NCBI GenBank assembly: GCA_025355465.1
Contig: JANXZO010000042.1
Span: 62,001 to 126,000 of the forward strand
Origin: Bacteroidales bacterium
Lineage (GTDB): Bacteria; Bacteroidota; Bacteroidia; Bacteroidales; FEN-979
Length of the DNA stretch: 64,000 nt
Reading direction: 5' to 3'
In this document: positions 1-7,918 of the stretch, one piece after another
How the letters are laid out: each line of letters opens with the position of its first letter
How positions within the stretch are numbered: the stretch's first letter is position 1
Made by a program: the position numbers and the translations under genes
The notes under the pieces: generated by a model
What the model saw: the letters and a program-made list of their open reading frames with translations, nothing else
Databases searched by the model: none
Told to the model about the DNA's origin: nothing

Positions 1-343
1 GTACGGTGAGTGTCTGATCACTGGAGTTTCCTGCAGAATCTGACTCTTCATCATCAAAATTCCAATCGGATCCTGTGATTTCATGATTATGAAAGAAATA
101 CCAGGGGGAGCGGTGGGTGAGACGGTCGAAGAATGCTATGGTAAAAGCAAGAACGACCAGAAGGCCGGCAATTTTTATCCAGTCCTTTACAGGAAGGATG
201 GAGATTCCCCACAAGATGAGAATCAGAGGCCAGAGGCTCCAGAAGGCCCGCATTCCAAATTCAAGCACGCCGAAGTTGTTCAGCATGAATAATACCCCGA
301 TCGCGATCAGGATAAAAGCCCAGAAAACATGACGGTATTTCAT
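1..343 (-). CDS. LiaF/DUF5668-type membrane protein (C-terminus off the left edge)
   Basis: The frame opens at an ATG at 343 and runs off the window at base 1, giving 114 residues without a stop. Seen: hydrophobic segments around residues 7-21 and 37-50, then 58-70, with short turns rich in Trp/Pro (FWSLWPLILILWG), followed by a polar region after about residue 72. This pattern of short helices with LWPLILI matches the LiaF transmembrane / DUF5668 family, usually of unknown or envelope-stress function. It lies 12 bases downstream of the PspC-domain gene on the same strand, so the two are probably co-transcribed; the PspC protein carries a similar segment at its own C-terminus. Inference: envelope-stress sensing pair. 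The missing C-terminus prevents telling whether a LiaF cell-wall-active domain follows. Confidence 0.7.
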   Translation of the reverse strand, partial: MKYRHVFWAFILIAIGVLFMLNNFGVLEFGMRAFWSLWPLILILWGISILPVKDWIKIAGLLVVLAFTIAFFDRLTHRSPWYFFHNHEITGSDWNFDDEESDSAGNSSDQTLTV

Positions 344-355
344 AACTGTATATTT

Positions 356-832
356 TTATTTTTTCTTGCCTGAAAATGCATTGATGAGGAGGCCAACCCC
401 GATAACAATAATGATGACCGGCCAGAGATCGCTGAAATCAAAACTCGGAAAAAACTCATCGGCCAGGAAAAGAATACCCAGCGTAATCAAAACGAGCCCG
501 CCGATCAGACTTCCTTTCTGTCGCTGTTTCGCAGGGTTTATGGATGAATTAAGAGGCTGGTCAGGAGAGGTAGTGCTTTCCGGAGATGAATTTTCCGGTT
601 GTGCGGGATTGGTGGCACTCTGGTTTGCTGCGTTTGTGAATTCCATTGGCTTTTCGGGAGTTACAATCCACAAAATGAGGTAGATGATCACACCTCCGCC
701 ACCGGCAAAAGTGAGAATAATAAACAATAGTCGGACAAGCATCGGATCCATCAGAAAATATTCTCCAAGTCCGGCTGCCACACCACCGACTTTTCGGTCC
801 GTTCGGCTTCTGTAAAAACGTTTGGGTTCCAT
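356..832 (-). CDS. PspC domain-containing membrane protein
   Basis: 158 residues. Residues 1-60 form a PspC domain: a basic start (KRFYRSRTDRKVGGVAAGLG), the characteristic GVAAGLGEYF and DPMLVRLLFI motifs, then a transmembrane helix ending ILWIVTP. A low-complexity linker rich in Pro/Ser/Asn/Gln (about 63-105) separates it from a C-terminal two-helix hydrophobic region (about 107-155, with LITLGILFL and LWPVIIIVIGVGLLI) of the LiaF/DUF5668 kind. PspC-family proteins are inner-membrane partners in envelope-stress responses; in Bacteroidota the target is mostly unknown. The gene starts at an ATG at 832 and is followed closely by the LiaF-like gene, suggesting a two-gene unit. Confidence 0.85.
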   Translation of the reverse strand: MEPKRFYRSRTDRKVGGVAAGLGEYFLMDPMLVRLLFIILTFAGGGGVIIYLILWIVTPEKPMEFTNAANQSATNPAQPENSSPESTTSPDQPLNSSINPAKQRQKGSLIGGLVLITLGILFLADEFFPSFDFSDLWPVIIIVIGVGLLINAFSGKKK

Positions 833-953
833 TTATTTCAGTTTTTGGGTGATTTCGTGGTTTTAGACGTGCCGTAATTAGAAAGGTTACAGCAAACCAG
901 CCGGCAAGTGGTGTGATATCATAAAAAGTAAAAACCTTCCGGAATCCACGTGT

Positions 954-1787
954 TTAATCGGCAGGTTCCTGTTTCTTTGCGTAAATGCGGGAGGAGATGG
1001 CAACACTGATTTCAAAAAGTGCATACAGCGGGATAGCCACCACCAGCTGGCTGAAAATATCAGGGCTCGGAGTGATCACCCCGGCCAGTATCAGGATGAT
1101 GACGAGTGCATGTTTCCGATATTTTTTCAACAGCTTTGGGGTGACGATTCCAATCTTGGTAAGGAAAAGGACCAGCACCGGCAATTCAAAAAGCAGTCCC
1201 ATCAGCAGGGTCATCAGGGTAATGGAACTCACATAAGAATTTAGGGCAATCTGATTGGCTACGGATGCACTTACTACGTATCCGCCTAAAAAATTGATCA
1301 TCAGCGGGGCAACAATAAAATAGCTGAAAAGTACCCCCAGGATAAACAAAATGGATATGATGGTCACCGCTCCGCGCGAACTGCGTACCTCATTTTCGGT
1401 TAACCCGGGTTTTACAAATCTCCATAGCTCCCATAGCACGTAGGGCAGGGCAATAATCAAACCGGCAACGAGCGAAATGTTCATATGCGACATGAATTGT
1501 CCGGCCAGACTTATATTGATCAGGTTGAAAGAGGAAGGGTCTACACAAAGGGAAGGCATTGAAAACGATTCACCCAGTTTGCAGAGCAGGCGATAGGTAA
1601 TGAAAGATTTCGATTTGGGCGCCAGTATGATATCGTCAAACAGCACCTCCTTGAACATGAAGGCAACAATCGATGTTACCAGAATTGCAATCAGACTTCT
1701 CCAGAGGGTTCCCCGTAACTGGTCCAGATGTTCCCAGAAAGTCATCTCTGTCTCTTCATCGGTTCCCGGAAATCGTTTTCCCCACAT
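954..1787 (-). CDS. tatC: Sec-independent (twin-arginine) translocase subunit TatC
   Basis: 277 residues. TatC is the multi-spanning receptor of the Tat pathway, which exports folded proteins with twin-arginine signal peptides across the inner membrane. Seen: the N-terminal family signature (EMTFWEHLDQLRGTLWRSL), in which Glu and the basic residues of the first cytoplasmic region are conserved; about six hydrophobic helices; and FVKPGLTENEVR in the region before the third helix pair, the typical conserved loop. Length is in the family range (about 240-290); the larger first periplasmic loop (about 50-100) is usual in Bacteroidota. TatA is encoded separately at 7919-8140 rather than beside it. 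A TACCTTTG element (1807-1814, minus strand) lies 20 bases upstream of the start. Confidence 0.95.
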   Translation of the reverse strand: MWGKRFPGTDEETEMTFWEHLDQLRGTLWRSLIAILVTSIVAFMFKEVLFDDIILAPKSKSFITYRLLCKLGESFSMPSLCVDPSSFNLINISLAGQFMSHMNISLVAGLIIALPYVLWELWRFVKPGLTENEVRSSRGAVTIISILFILGVLFSYFIVAPLMINFLGGYVVSASVANQIALNSYVSSITLMTLLMGLLFELPVLVLFLTKIGIVTPKLLKKYRKHALVIILILAGVITPSPDIFSQLVVAIPLYALFEISVAISSRIYAKKQEPAD

Positions 1788-1806
1788 TTGGTGCTTTTTA
1801 ACCGGG

Positions 1807-1814
1807 CAAAGGTA
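1807..1814 (-). promoter_or_regulatory. Bacteroidetes-type -7 element for tatC
   Basis: TACCTTTG on the minus strand matches the TAnnTTTG consensus and sits just upstream of the tatC start codon. No clear TTG -33 element was found. It is divergent from the element at 1860-1867. Confidence 0.5.
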
Positions 1815-1859
1815 GGTATAAATATTTTCGTCATTCTTGTAAAAGGAACCGGAATTTTG

Positions 1860-1867
1860 TATTTTTG
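1860..1867 (+). promoter_or_regulatory. Bacteroidetes-type promoter for the small Cys/Lys protein
   Basis: TATTTTTG matches TAnnTTTG and is preceded at 1837-1839 by a TTG -33 core with 20-base spacing. It lies 16 bases before the ATG at 1884, giving a very short leader. Confidence 0.6.
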
Positions 1868-1883
1868 AATAAAATAAACCTAT

Positions 1884-2144
1884 ATGCCTGAACGTGAAAT
1901 TATCCTTGAACAGATGCTTAAGGTGTTAAAAGACATTGAGACAAATACTTGTGATAAGCAGTTCTTCCCTGAAACAAATCTCATTGAGAAGAGGCTTGAT
2001 AAAATTGTCGAACTTCATGAGCATCAGGTAGAACTCCTAAAAGAGATGGCATGTGGATGCTGCACATGCGGTAAATCAAAGAAGAAAAAAGAGAAAGGCG
2101 AGAAAAAGGAGAAGAAGGTAAAGAAAGAGAAAAAGGTTAAATAA
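1884..2144 (+). CDS. Small protein with CxCCxC cluster and poly-lysine tail
   Basis: 86 residues, no family recognised. The first 55 residues are predicted helical with alternating charged and aliphatic residues (possible coiled coil). Then four cysteines fall within six residues (C57, C59, C60, C62; ACGCCTCG), followed by a tail in which most residues are Lys or Glu (SKKKKEKGEKKEKK and on). The Cys cluster could bind zinc, copper or an iron-sulfur cluster, and the tail could bind nucleic acid or acidic surfaces; neither is shown. A good promoter match stands directly upstream, and the length and codon use look like a real gene. The next gene on the same strand (2175) encodes an MbnP-like, possibly copper-related lipoprotein, a suggestive but weak link. 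Confidence 0.7.
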   Translation: MPEREIILEQMLKVLKDIETNTCDKQFFPETNLIEKRLDKIVELHEHQVELLKEMACGCCTCGKSKKKKEKGEKKEKKVKKEKKVK

Positions 2145-2174
2145 TGATATGCCTTTACATTAAATCTCCATGCA

Positions 2175-2999
2175 TTGCCACGGGTTCTTCTGTCGTTATT
2201 TCTGAACTTTCTTGTTGTTTCGTCGATAGTTCTTACAGGTTGTCATAAGTCGGAACCCGGGGAGCCGGGTCCGTCAGGCACCTTGCAATTCCTTCTGAAC
2301 AATGAGGTAGATGGTGCGCCGTTGGTTAAAAATGAACTCATTTATATCAATGCTGCCCTGAACCCATACATGATCACCGAGGTAAAGTATTTCATCTCAG
2401 ATATTGTATTGTACAAACATGGCTCGTCGTCAATGTTTATTGACAACCCGAAGGATATATATTATATTGATGAGGATATCCCGTCAACCAGAGCAATTCA
2501 GGTGATGAATGCCATTCCGGAAGGAAGTTATGATTCAATTGGTTTTACGTTTGGCATTCCAGAGTCCAAAAACCGGTCCTATCACTTTGTAAATCCACCC
2601 GAGGCAAATATGGGTTGGCCCGAAATACTTGGAGGGGGCTATCACTATATGATGATGAACGGTAAATGGCAGGATACTTCGGGAATTTTGCAGCCTTTTA
2701 ATTTTCACCTTGGAATCGGACAGTTATATCATGGCCCGGGATACAATACCGACTCCATCTATGGCTATGTTCAGAACTATTTCAAGGTAAATTTGACCGG
2801 ATCGGCGTTTGTTGTTCACGACAAGGAATCAATTACTTTCAGGATTACCATGAACATCGGGAGCTGGTTCAATACACCCCATGTTTATGACCATAACTAT
2901 TGGGGTGGAGGTATCATGCAAAACCAGGCTGCGATGACGATGGCGAGGGAAAATGGTTATGATGCATTCACCTGCGAACGGGTAATCGAAATCCATTGA
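2175..2999 (+). CDS. MbnP-like lipoprotein
   Basis: 274 residues. The start must be the TTG at 2175: the frame is open only from a TGA at 2145 and contains no upstream ATG. Seen: a lipoprotein signal peptide with lipobox LTGC (Cys about residue 23), then a body beginning GTLQFLLNNEVDG and containing EVKYFISDIVLY and a PEGSYDSIGFTFGIPESKN segment, typical of the MbnP family (the periplasmic/outer-membrane protein first described beside methanobactin clusters, often with the di-haem partner MbnH). His/Met-rich stretches (GYHYMMMNGKW; HVYDHNYWGG) could bind metal. The family in Bacteroidota is widespread and its substrate is not established; no MbnH gene is adjacent. Confidence 0.75.
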   Translation: MPRVLLSLFLNFLVVSSIVLTGCHKSEPGEPGPSGTLQFLLNNEVDGAPLVKNELIYINAALNPYMITEVKYFISDIVLYKHGSSSMFIDNPKDIYYIDEDIPSTRAIQVMNAIPEGSYDSIGFTFGIPESKNRSYHFVNPPEANMGWPEILGGGYHYMMMNGKWQDTSGILQPFNFHLGIGQLYHGPGYNTDSIYGYVQNYFKVNLTGSAFVVHDKESITFRITMNIGSWFNTPHVYDHNYWGGGIMQNQAAMTMARENGYDAFTCERVIEIH

Positions 3000-3023
3000 G
3001 CCGGATAGCCTTATCTTGATGGA

Positions 3024-3785
3024 TTAATACACAAGGAGTTTAAAGCAGGCAAAAAGCAGAACTGCGATTAGCGAAACTTTAAAATATCTTACAGGAAGAT
3101 ACTTTATGGAGGTAAAGGATCCTGCCAGCCCACCTGAAAATACAGCAAGTATCCAATAAATGAATCCGTTAGGCAGCGCAATTCTGTCAACGCCTAGCCC
3201 GATGAGTCCGGCAATGGAATTGAGCAGGATAAACAAGGAAGAATAAACGGCGGTCTCCTTTATCCCTGCCCATCGTTTCAGGATCAGAATAGGACTAAGG
3301 ATGATGCCTCCGCCGATCCCGATCATGCCCGACAAAAATCCAAGAGAAGCGCCTATAGCTATCGATAAAAGGATTCCGGGAGGCGGTGCCAGATCATAGT
3401 CGCGGTTAAATTTCCACACCAGCCGGAGTAGCGCCAGAAGTAACACAGCCCCAAGAATTATTTTATAGGTAGTCGGGTTGATGTGCACCATGGCGCCTGC
3501 CAGGGCCATGGGAATAGCAGGCAGGAGGATGGGAAGAAACAGGCGCCACCTTACCTTGATACCGCTTCCGAAATTGATAAAGGCGATGCCTGCAACAAAC
3601 AGGTTCATGATCAGGGCAGAACTGCGGAAAAAGAGGGTGTCGATTGCAAAAAGTGACATTACTGCCAGGTATCCGCTGGCACCGCCATGGCCAACTGAGG
3701 AGTACATCACAGCTACAATGAACAGGGCCAGAAGGAGGATGACATTAAATTCCAAAGACTCAAAAATTATTATTGCTTGATACAA
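3024..3785 (-). CDS. TauE/SafE (TSUP) family sulfite/sulfur-compound transporter
   Basis: 253 residues, about eight hydrophobic helices. Family signatures seen: [14 protein letters not shown] near residue 30 and the second-half repeat [19 protein letters not shown] near residue 152. TSUP proteins move sulfite, sulfoacetate, thiosulfate or related small anions across the inner membrane. The frame opens at a TTG (3785) that overlaps the end of the cysteine synthase-like gene by 16 bases; a later TTG at 3755 is also possible, so the start is uncertain. The overlap indicates translational coupling, and the pair sits next to the SQR operon, supporting a sulfur role. Confidence 0.9.
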   Translation of the reverse strand: MYQAIIIFESLEFNVILLLALFIVAVMYSSVGHGGASGYLAVMSLFAIDTLFFRSSALIMNLFVAGIAFINFGSGIKVRWRLFLPILLPAIPMALAGAMVHINPTTYKIILGAVLLLALLRLVWKFNRDYDLAPPPGILLSIAIGASLGFLSGMIGIGGGIILSPILILKRWAGIKETAVYSSLFILLNSIAGLIGLGVDRIALPNGFIYWILAVFSGGLAGSFTSIKYLPVRYFKVSLIAVLLFACFKLLVY

Positions 3786-4867
3786 TGCAGATCGAAAACA
3801 CGCAGATCACAACTGCCCATTTCGCAACAGGTATCGCAAACCCGCTTGAAAACTTTGAAACCGGTTAGTTCAATATGCTGAGATTCGTAGTCGTCCCTGA
3901 GTGGCTCTTCCCGCATGAGGTCGGTGCTGAGATACTTTTTATTACAATCGGCGAACACGGTCACAACTGCCGCCTCAGGTCCAAGTTCATTCTGAATTTG
4001 CAGCGCCCCGAGAAAATTTGCCCCAGAGGAAATTCCCACAGCAAGGCCAAGCCGGCTTGCCAGTTTCCGTGCGAGAATGATCGAATCTCCATCGGGAACG
4101 GCAACGATCCTGTCCAGTTGGTCGAGTTTTACGATGGCAGGAATAAACTCATCGCTGATACCCTGGATACGATGTGAACCAACTTTGTGGCCGGTCGACA
4201 TGGTAGGCGACTCGGCAGGTTCCAGCGGATGTATTTTTGTGGCAGGATTTACAGATTTCAGATATCGTCCAACGCCCATCACGGTTCCGCCTGTACCAAC
4301 TCCGGCAATAAATGCATCCGGCGTAATTCCATGATAGCGCAGCTGGTACCATATTTCAGGACCTGTTGTCTTTTGGTGTGCCGCTGCATTGGCATCATTG
4401 GAGAACTGCTGAGGGAGAAAGATATTGGGCTCCCTGCCGGCGATCTCCTCGGAAATCCTGATGCTGCCCAAAAATCCACCCTGCTCGCGGGATACCGGGA
4501 TGATTTGTGCCCCAAGGCTCTTGATGATATCAACCCGTTCTTTGCTCATCCAGTCGGGCATGATGATCCGGACATTGTGCCCAAGCGCCTTGCCGATGGC
4601 GGCAAATGCGATTCCGGTGTTGCCACTGGTGGCCTCCACGATCGTATCGCCCGGCTTGATGCGATTTTCGGCATAGGCTCGTTCAAGGATGTAAAGGGCC
4701 ATTCTGTCTTTTATACTTCCGGTCACGTTGTAGTGTTCCGATTTGGCATAAATGACCCTCTTTTCTCCTTTGTAGGTAAAGTGAATGGCAAGCATCGGTG
4801 AGTTTCCGATTAGGCGCCAGAGGTCGTTGAAGCGGAGTTTAAACTGATTGTCAATGCTGGGATTCAT
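3770..4867 (-). CDS. Cysteine synthase-like PLP enzyme with Cys-rich C-terminal tail
   Basis: 365 residues, fold-type II PLP enzyme of the CysK/CysM/CBS family, which makes cysteine from an activated serine and sulfide or thiosulfate. Seen: PLP lysine K53 in TGSIKDRM, the phosphate/substrate loop [10 protein letters not shown], and the glycine-rich [16 protein letters not shown]. After the catalytic core (about residue 310) there is an extension ending in five cysteines, C344, C347, C348, C353 and C362 (CDTCC...C...C), resembling a metal or Fe-S site; standard CysK is about 310 residues without this. Translationally coupled to the TSUP transporter. The exact substrate (O-acetylserine, O-phosphoserine) cannot be read from sequence. 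Confidence 0.85.
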   Translation of the reverse strand: MNPSIDNQFKLRFNDLWRLIGNSPMLAIHFTYKGEKRVIYAKSEHYNVTGSIKDRMALYILERAYAENRIKPGDTIVEATSGNTGIAFAAIGKALGHNVRIIMPDWMSKERVDIIKSLGAQIIPVSREQGGFLGSIRISEEIAGREPNIFLPQQFSNDANAAAHQKTTGPEIWYQLRYHGITPDAFIAGVGTGGTVMGVGRYLKSVNPATKIHPLEPAESPTMSTGHKVGSHRIQGISDEFIPAIVKLDQLDRIVAVPDGDSIILARKLASRLGLAVGISSGANFLGALQIQNELGPEAAVVTVFADCNKKYLSTDLMREEPLRDDYESQHIELTGFKVFKRVCDTCCEMGSCDLRVFDLHCIKQ

Positions 4868-4913
4868 GTTGGCAGGTTATTCGGGAATGAATTTGTGAGG
4901 TGGATTACAATTG

Positions 4914-4921
4914 CAAAAATA
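4914..4921 (-). promoter_or_regulatory. Bacteroidetes-type -7 element for the cysteine synthase-TSUP pair
   Basis: TATTTTTG on the minus strand, about 47 bases before the ATG at 4867. Only the -7 element matches; no -33 core at normal spacing. Confidence 0.45.
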
Positions 4922-5002
4922 ATAAAAACAGCAATCGAATCGCTTCATTCCATTAACTCATGCAAGATACCAAGCGCAAAGGAAGCAGGTAAGCGGAATG
5001 CA

Positions 5003-5503
5003 TCAGGTGAAGATCACCTGGGTCTGAAGTCCACCGCACATTTCATAAAACTGACCAACTGTCAGCACTTCCTTTACTCCGTCCCAGAGGTCTTTCTTCT
5101 CAAGTTTGAACATATCCATGGCCAATTTACAGGCATAAACTTCGCCACCACCGGCTTCGATCATTTCGAGAAATTCCTGAACAGGGGGAATGTCAAGTTT
5201 TTCCATCTGGCTGCGCATCATGGCCGAAACGCCTGCCTCTACACCAGGGATTATACCCAGCAGTGTGGGGAAGGGAAGCCCGCCCGGCATACGCATCGCA
5301 GGATTGCCAGTGGTGCCTGTATGCAGACTGTGCATCGTTTTTTTTGTAATGGCATCGAGACCAAAAAAAGTGAAGAAAATTTTTGTCTCAATTCCTTCCA
5401 TGACCGCACCGTTGCTCATGACCAGGGCTGCGTATACATCTTCGATTGTGCCTTTTGCGCAGATGATGCATACTTTTTTCAAAGGATGTTCTTCTTTAAC
5501 CAT
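5003..5503 (-). CDS. DsrE/DsrF/DrsH-like family protein
   Basis: 166 residues. Belongs to the DsrE-like (DrsE_2-type) fold used for cytoplasmic sulfur relay. Seen: a Rossmann-like N-terminal strand (KKVCIICAKGT), GTTGNP and MPGGLPFP in the middle, and the conserved cysteine C125 in EVYACKLAMDM, the usual persulfide-carrying position, with additional Cys near both ends. It is the last gene of the unit SQR - DUF1641 - TusE/DsrC-like - DsrE-like, 28 bases after the TusE-like gene. Inference: it accepts or hands on sulfane sulfur produced by the SQR. Members of this family are also annotated as peroxiredoxin-like; that function is not supported here. Confidence 0.85.
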   Translation of the reverse strand: MVKEEHPLKKVCIICAKGTIEDVYAALVMSNGAVMEGIETKIFFTFFGLDAITKKTMHSLHTGTTGNPAMRMPGGLPFPTLLGIIPGVEAGVSAMMRSQMEKLDIPPVQEFLEMIEAGGGEVYACKLAMDMFKLEKKDLWDGVKEVLTVGQFYEMCGGLQTQVIFT

Positions 5504-5531
5504 TGTTTTTGTTTTTTAAAATTCATTGGGA

Positions 5532-5843
5532 TCAAATACACGATGCAGGTTTTGGAATGCCGGCAACTTTTGCAGCTTTTTTCATGGGAGCGCCCGGGAA
5601 GAGGCCATAAAACCCTTTGATGTCAATGATTCCCGAATTTCCGACAGAGCGTATGGTAAGGGCTTCCCCCTTGGCAAAACGTTCGCGTATGAAATTAAGG
5701 ACATCAAAATGTTTGTCCGTGAGTTGTACGCCTTCCTCTTTTGCAATTTCAGCAGCCAACTCCCTGGTCCATTGTGCGGGGTTGGTGAAATACCCCTCCT
5801 CTGTTACATCTACAGTTACACCAGCAATTACTTTCTGTGCCAT
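5532..5843 (-). CDS. TusE/DsrC-family sulfur carrier (single C-terminal Cys)
   Basis: 103 residues, full length for the family. The swinging C-terminal arm is clear, ending PKPASCI with the penultimate Cys (C102) that carries persulfide in TusE and DsrC. The second cysteine of true DsrC, eleven residues earlier, is Ala91 here (KAAKVAGIPKP), so a DsrC-type trisulfide cannot form; the residue pattern is of the TusE or 'regulatory/other DsrC-like' class. No dissimilatory sulfite reductase or TusBCD genes are in the window. Context with SQR and DsrE-like suggests sulfane-sulfur transfer, possibly to tRNA thiolation or to storage; which one is open. Confidence 0.9.
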   Translation of the reverse strand: MAQKVIAGVTVDVTEEGYFTNPAQWTRELAAEIAKEEGVQLTDKHFDVLNFIRERFAKGEALTIRSVGNSGIIDIKGFYGLFPGAPMKKAAKVAGIPKPASCI

Positions 5844-5902
5844 ACCGATTGGATTTTAGATTTATGATTTACAAATTGCGAATATCGACTGTTATGAATA
5901 TT

Positions 5903-6457
5903 TTAATTGTTGATTTCTTTCAGCAGTCGCAGTGAGTATGATAAAGATTTCCTGACCTCAGGGGAATTAAGTTCCTTCAGAATTGCAAAAAGTGATTTGT
6001 TGTCGAGTTTGTCATCCATTTTAACTTTTGAAGTTGCCAGGATAAAACGATCCATCAGTTTAAAAATATCGGCAGCAAAGATAAAATACCCTTTTCTGTC
6101 CAGTTCGTTCATTTTGGTAACTGCATCAAGTCCAACCTGGTGCAGGATAGGTGATGCGTCTTTCATGAAATCACGGGCACTTTCCAGAAGTTGCAGCATT
6201 TCATGAAATGTGTCTACATTCTGAAGGATTTTAATAAAAAGGCTGGAAAGTGCATCTGAATCAAATTCAACCTGGGCTTTGTCGAGCATTACAACAGTTT
6301 GCTGAAAGGCATCCTTTGCGACGATATTCAAGTCTTTTGCAAGGTCGTCGATCTCATCACGGCTGCGTTTCTGTAATTCGACACCTTCCAGAACCAGGTC
6401 CATTTTCCTGTTCAGTTCGCTGATCTGCGCCTCAATGCTTAATGTAGTCATAACCAT
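5903..6457 (-). CDS. DUF1641 domain-containing protein
   Basis: 184 residues, almost wholly helical with no membrane segment or signal peptide. The pattern of a long N-terminal helix (SIEAQISELNRKMDLVLEG), a middle with FIKILQNVDTFHEML and a C-terminal LKELNSPEVRKSLSYSL matches the DUF1641 family, found beside sulfide:quinone oxidoreductases and some formate dehydrogenase genes. It ends 60 bases before the TusE-like gene and starts 6 bases after the SQR stop, so it belongs to that operon. Role unknown; an accessory or scaffolding role for SQR at the membrane is inferred from repeated neighbourhood. Met1 and Met3 are both possible starts. Confidence 0.8.
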   Translation of the reverse strand: MVMTTLSIEAQISELNRKMDLVLEGVELQKRSRDEIDDLAKDLNIVAKDAFQQTVVMLDKAQVEFDSDALSSLFIKILQNVDTFHEMLQLLESARDFMKDASPILHQVGLDAVTKMNELDRKGYFIFAADIFKLMDRFILATSKVKMDDKLDNKSLFAILKELNSPEVRKSLSYSLRLLKEINN

Positions 6458-6462
6458 CTGTA

Positions 6463-7692
6463 TTACATTTTCTTACCAGCCATCGTCATCTTTGAGTCGA
6501 TGGGCATTTCTTTGCCCTTTAGCAGGATATGCCAATAGATCCACCGGAACATAAGCTTCCCATAATGGTTCATGCGGGTCTCCTTTAGGAGTCCGAAGGG
6601 GCCGATACCCGGGAAGGGAAAAGAACCGGGAAGTGGTTCTGTATCGTAATTAAAATCGATCAGGGCGCCTTTTCCGAAACCGGTTTCAATATAGCAGTTA
6701 GAATGGCCGTCGTAAGCATCGGTGAGTGGCCTGTTTTCAATGGCACACATGAGGTTTTCGGTAAGTACATCGGCTTGAAAGTGTACAACAGATCCTGCCT
6801 TTGAGGTTGGAAAGTTTCCGGCATCTCCGATCACAAAAATATTCGGAAAATGATCTGACTGAAGCGTGTGTTTATGTGCTTTGACAAAATCCATTTCATC
6901 GCCGAGACCGCTTCTTCCGATCAACGGGTCGCCTTTATGAACAGGAATTGTAACCAGGCAGTCGAAGGGAACTTCCTTTTCGTCGTAGGATACCAGCACT
7001 TTCTTTACATTGTCAACCCGCTCCAGATAGAAATCCGAAAGGATGTTAATGTTTTTCTCCGCAAGAAGATTTCCCAGTACTTTCGACGCCCTTGGTTTCG
7101 TAAAGGCACCCGACATGGGAGTCACATACGTGATGTTTACTTTATTCCTCAAGCCGCGCTCAACAAAGAATGCATCAGCAAACATGACAAATTCAAGTGG
7201 GGCAACAGGACATTTGATGGGCATGTCGGCAATGTTCAATACCAGTTCCCCGCCAGGCCATGTTTTAAAGAAATCAGCCAACGCCAGGGCACCTTCAATC
7301 GTGTAGAAGTCAAAAACCTGTTTATGCCATAAAGGTCCTTTCATTCCCGGCGTCTCTTCGGGAACAACGCGGGTTCCGGTAGCAATGATGAGGAAATCGT
7401 AATTCAGGGAGATTCCGTCCTTAAGCAAAACATGATTGTTCATTCCGTCAATCCTGTCGATCTCCTGGAATATAATGTTAACACCCACCGGAAGAAAACT
7501 AGTTTTGGGTTTCACAACGTCATCTTTTTTGTACATTCCGAAAGGAATGAAGAGGAAGCCGGGTTGATAATAGTGTGTTCTGAACTGATCAACAATGGTG
7601 ATATCCCATTCATCACGCTCGAGCAGGGCTCTCATTTTGTTGGCCATGATGGTTCCGCCGGTGCCGGCACCCAGAATAAGCAATTTCTTCAT
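6463..7692 (-). CDS. sqr: Sulfide:quinone oxidoreductase (SQR)
   Basis: 409 residues. A flavoprotein of the peripheral inner membrane that oxidises sulfide to sulfane sulfur and passes electrons to quinone. Seen: FAD-binding GAGTGGTIMANKM at residues 8-20, a second dinucleotide motif region with IIATGTRVVPEETPG, and GDAGNFPTSKAG for the FAD ribityl/phosphate. The redox pair of SQR is present: C161 in PIKCPVAPLEF and C343 in GHSNCYIETGFGKG; other cysteines are C245 and C326. The C-terminus (KLMFRWIYWHILLKGKE) is the amphipathic membrane anchor. First gene of the four-gene sulfur unit. A TACATTTG element lies at 7769-7776. Confidence 0.92.
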   Translation of the reverse strand: MKKLLILGAGTGGTIMANKMRALLERDEWDITIVDQFRTHYYQPGFLFIPFGMYKKDDVVKPKTSFLPVGVNIIFQEIDRIDGMNNHVLLKDGISLNYDFLIIATGTRVVPEETPGMKGPLWHKQVFDFYTIEGALALADFFKTWPGGELVLNIADMPIKCPVAPLEFVMFADAFFVERGLRNKVNITYVTPMSGAFTKPRASKVLGNLLAEKNINILSDFYLERVDNVKKVLVSYDEKEVPFDCLVTIPVHKGDPLIGRSGLGDEMDFVKAHKHTLQSDHFPNIFVIGDAGNFPTSKAGSVVHFQADVLTENLMCAIENRPLTDAYDGHSNCYIETGFGKGALIDFNYDTEPLPGSFPFPGIGPFGLLKETRMNHYGKLMFRWIYWHILLKGKEMPIDSKMTMAGKKM

Positions 7693-7768
7693 AAGGAACG
7701 TTATTTAATTCACAATCTTGATGGTGAGCGCACAATTCGGTGTTATCAATGCGCTTCAAAATTCGGCA

Positions 7769-7776
7769 CAAATGTA
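7769..7776 (-). promoter_or_regulatory. Bacteroidetes-type -7 element for the SQR operon
   Basis: TACATTTG on the minus strand, 77 bases before the SQR start. CAA (TTG on the minus strand) occurs at 7801-7803 with 24-base spacing, slightly long for a -33 core. Confidence 0.5.
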
Positions 7777-7918
7777 TACATATAAATAACAAGATATATG
7801 CAACTATTGTAAAATTATAAAATTTAGAGGAAATCCAAATAATAATTGTGAAAAAAATAACAAGAATGCCGGCTTTATGGCATTAACCTAAACTGAAAGA
7901 AAAAACAGGAGGGTAGGA

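Noticed and set aside
4077-4801. Several open frames opposite and within the cysteine synthase-like gene
   Set aside because: No motif, no promoter, and the minus-strand gene is fully conserved.
7860-7905. Hairpin ATGCC/GGCAT as terminator before tatA
   Set aside because: Five-base stem without a T-run; too weak to call.
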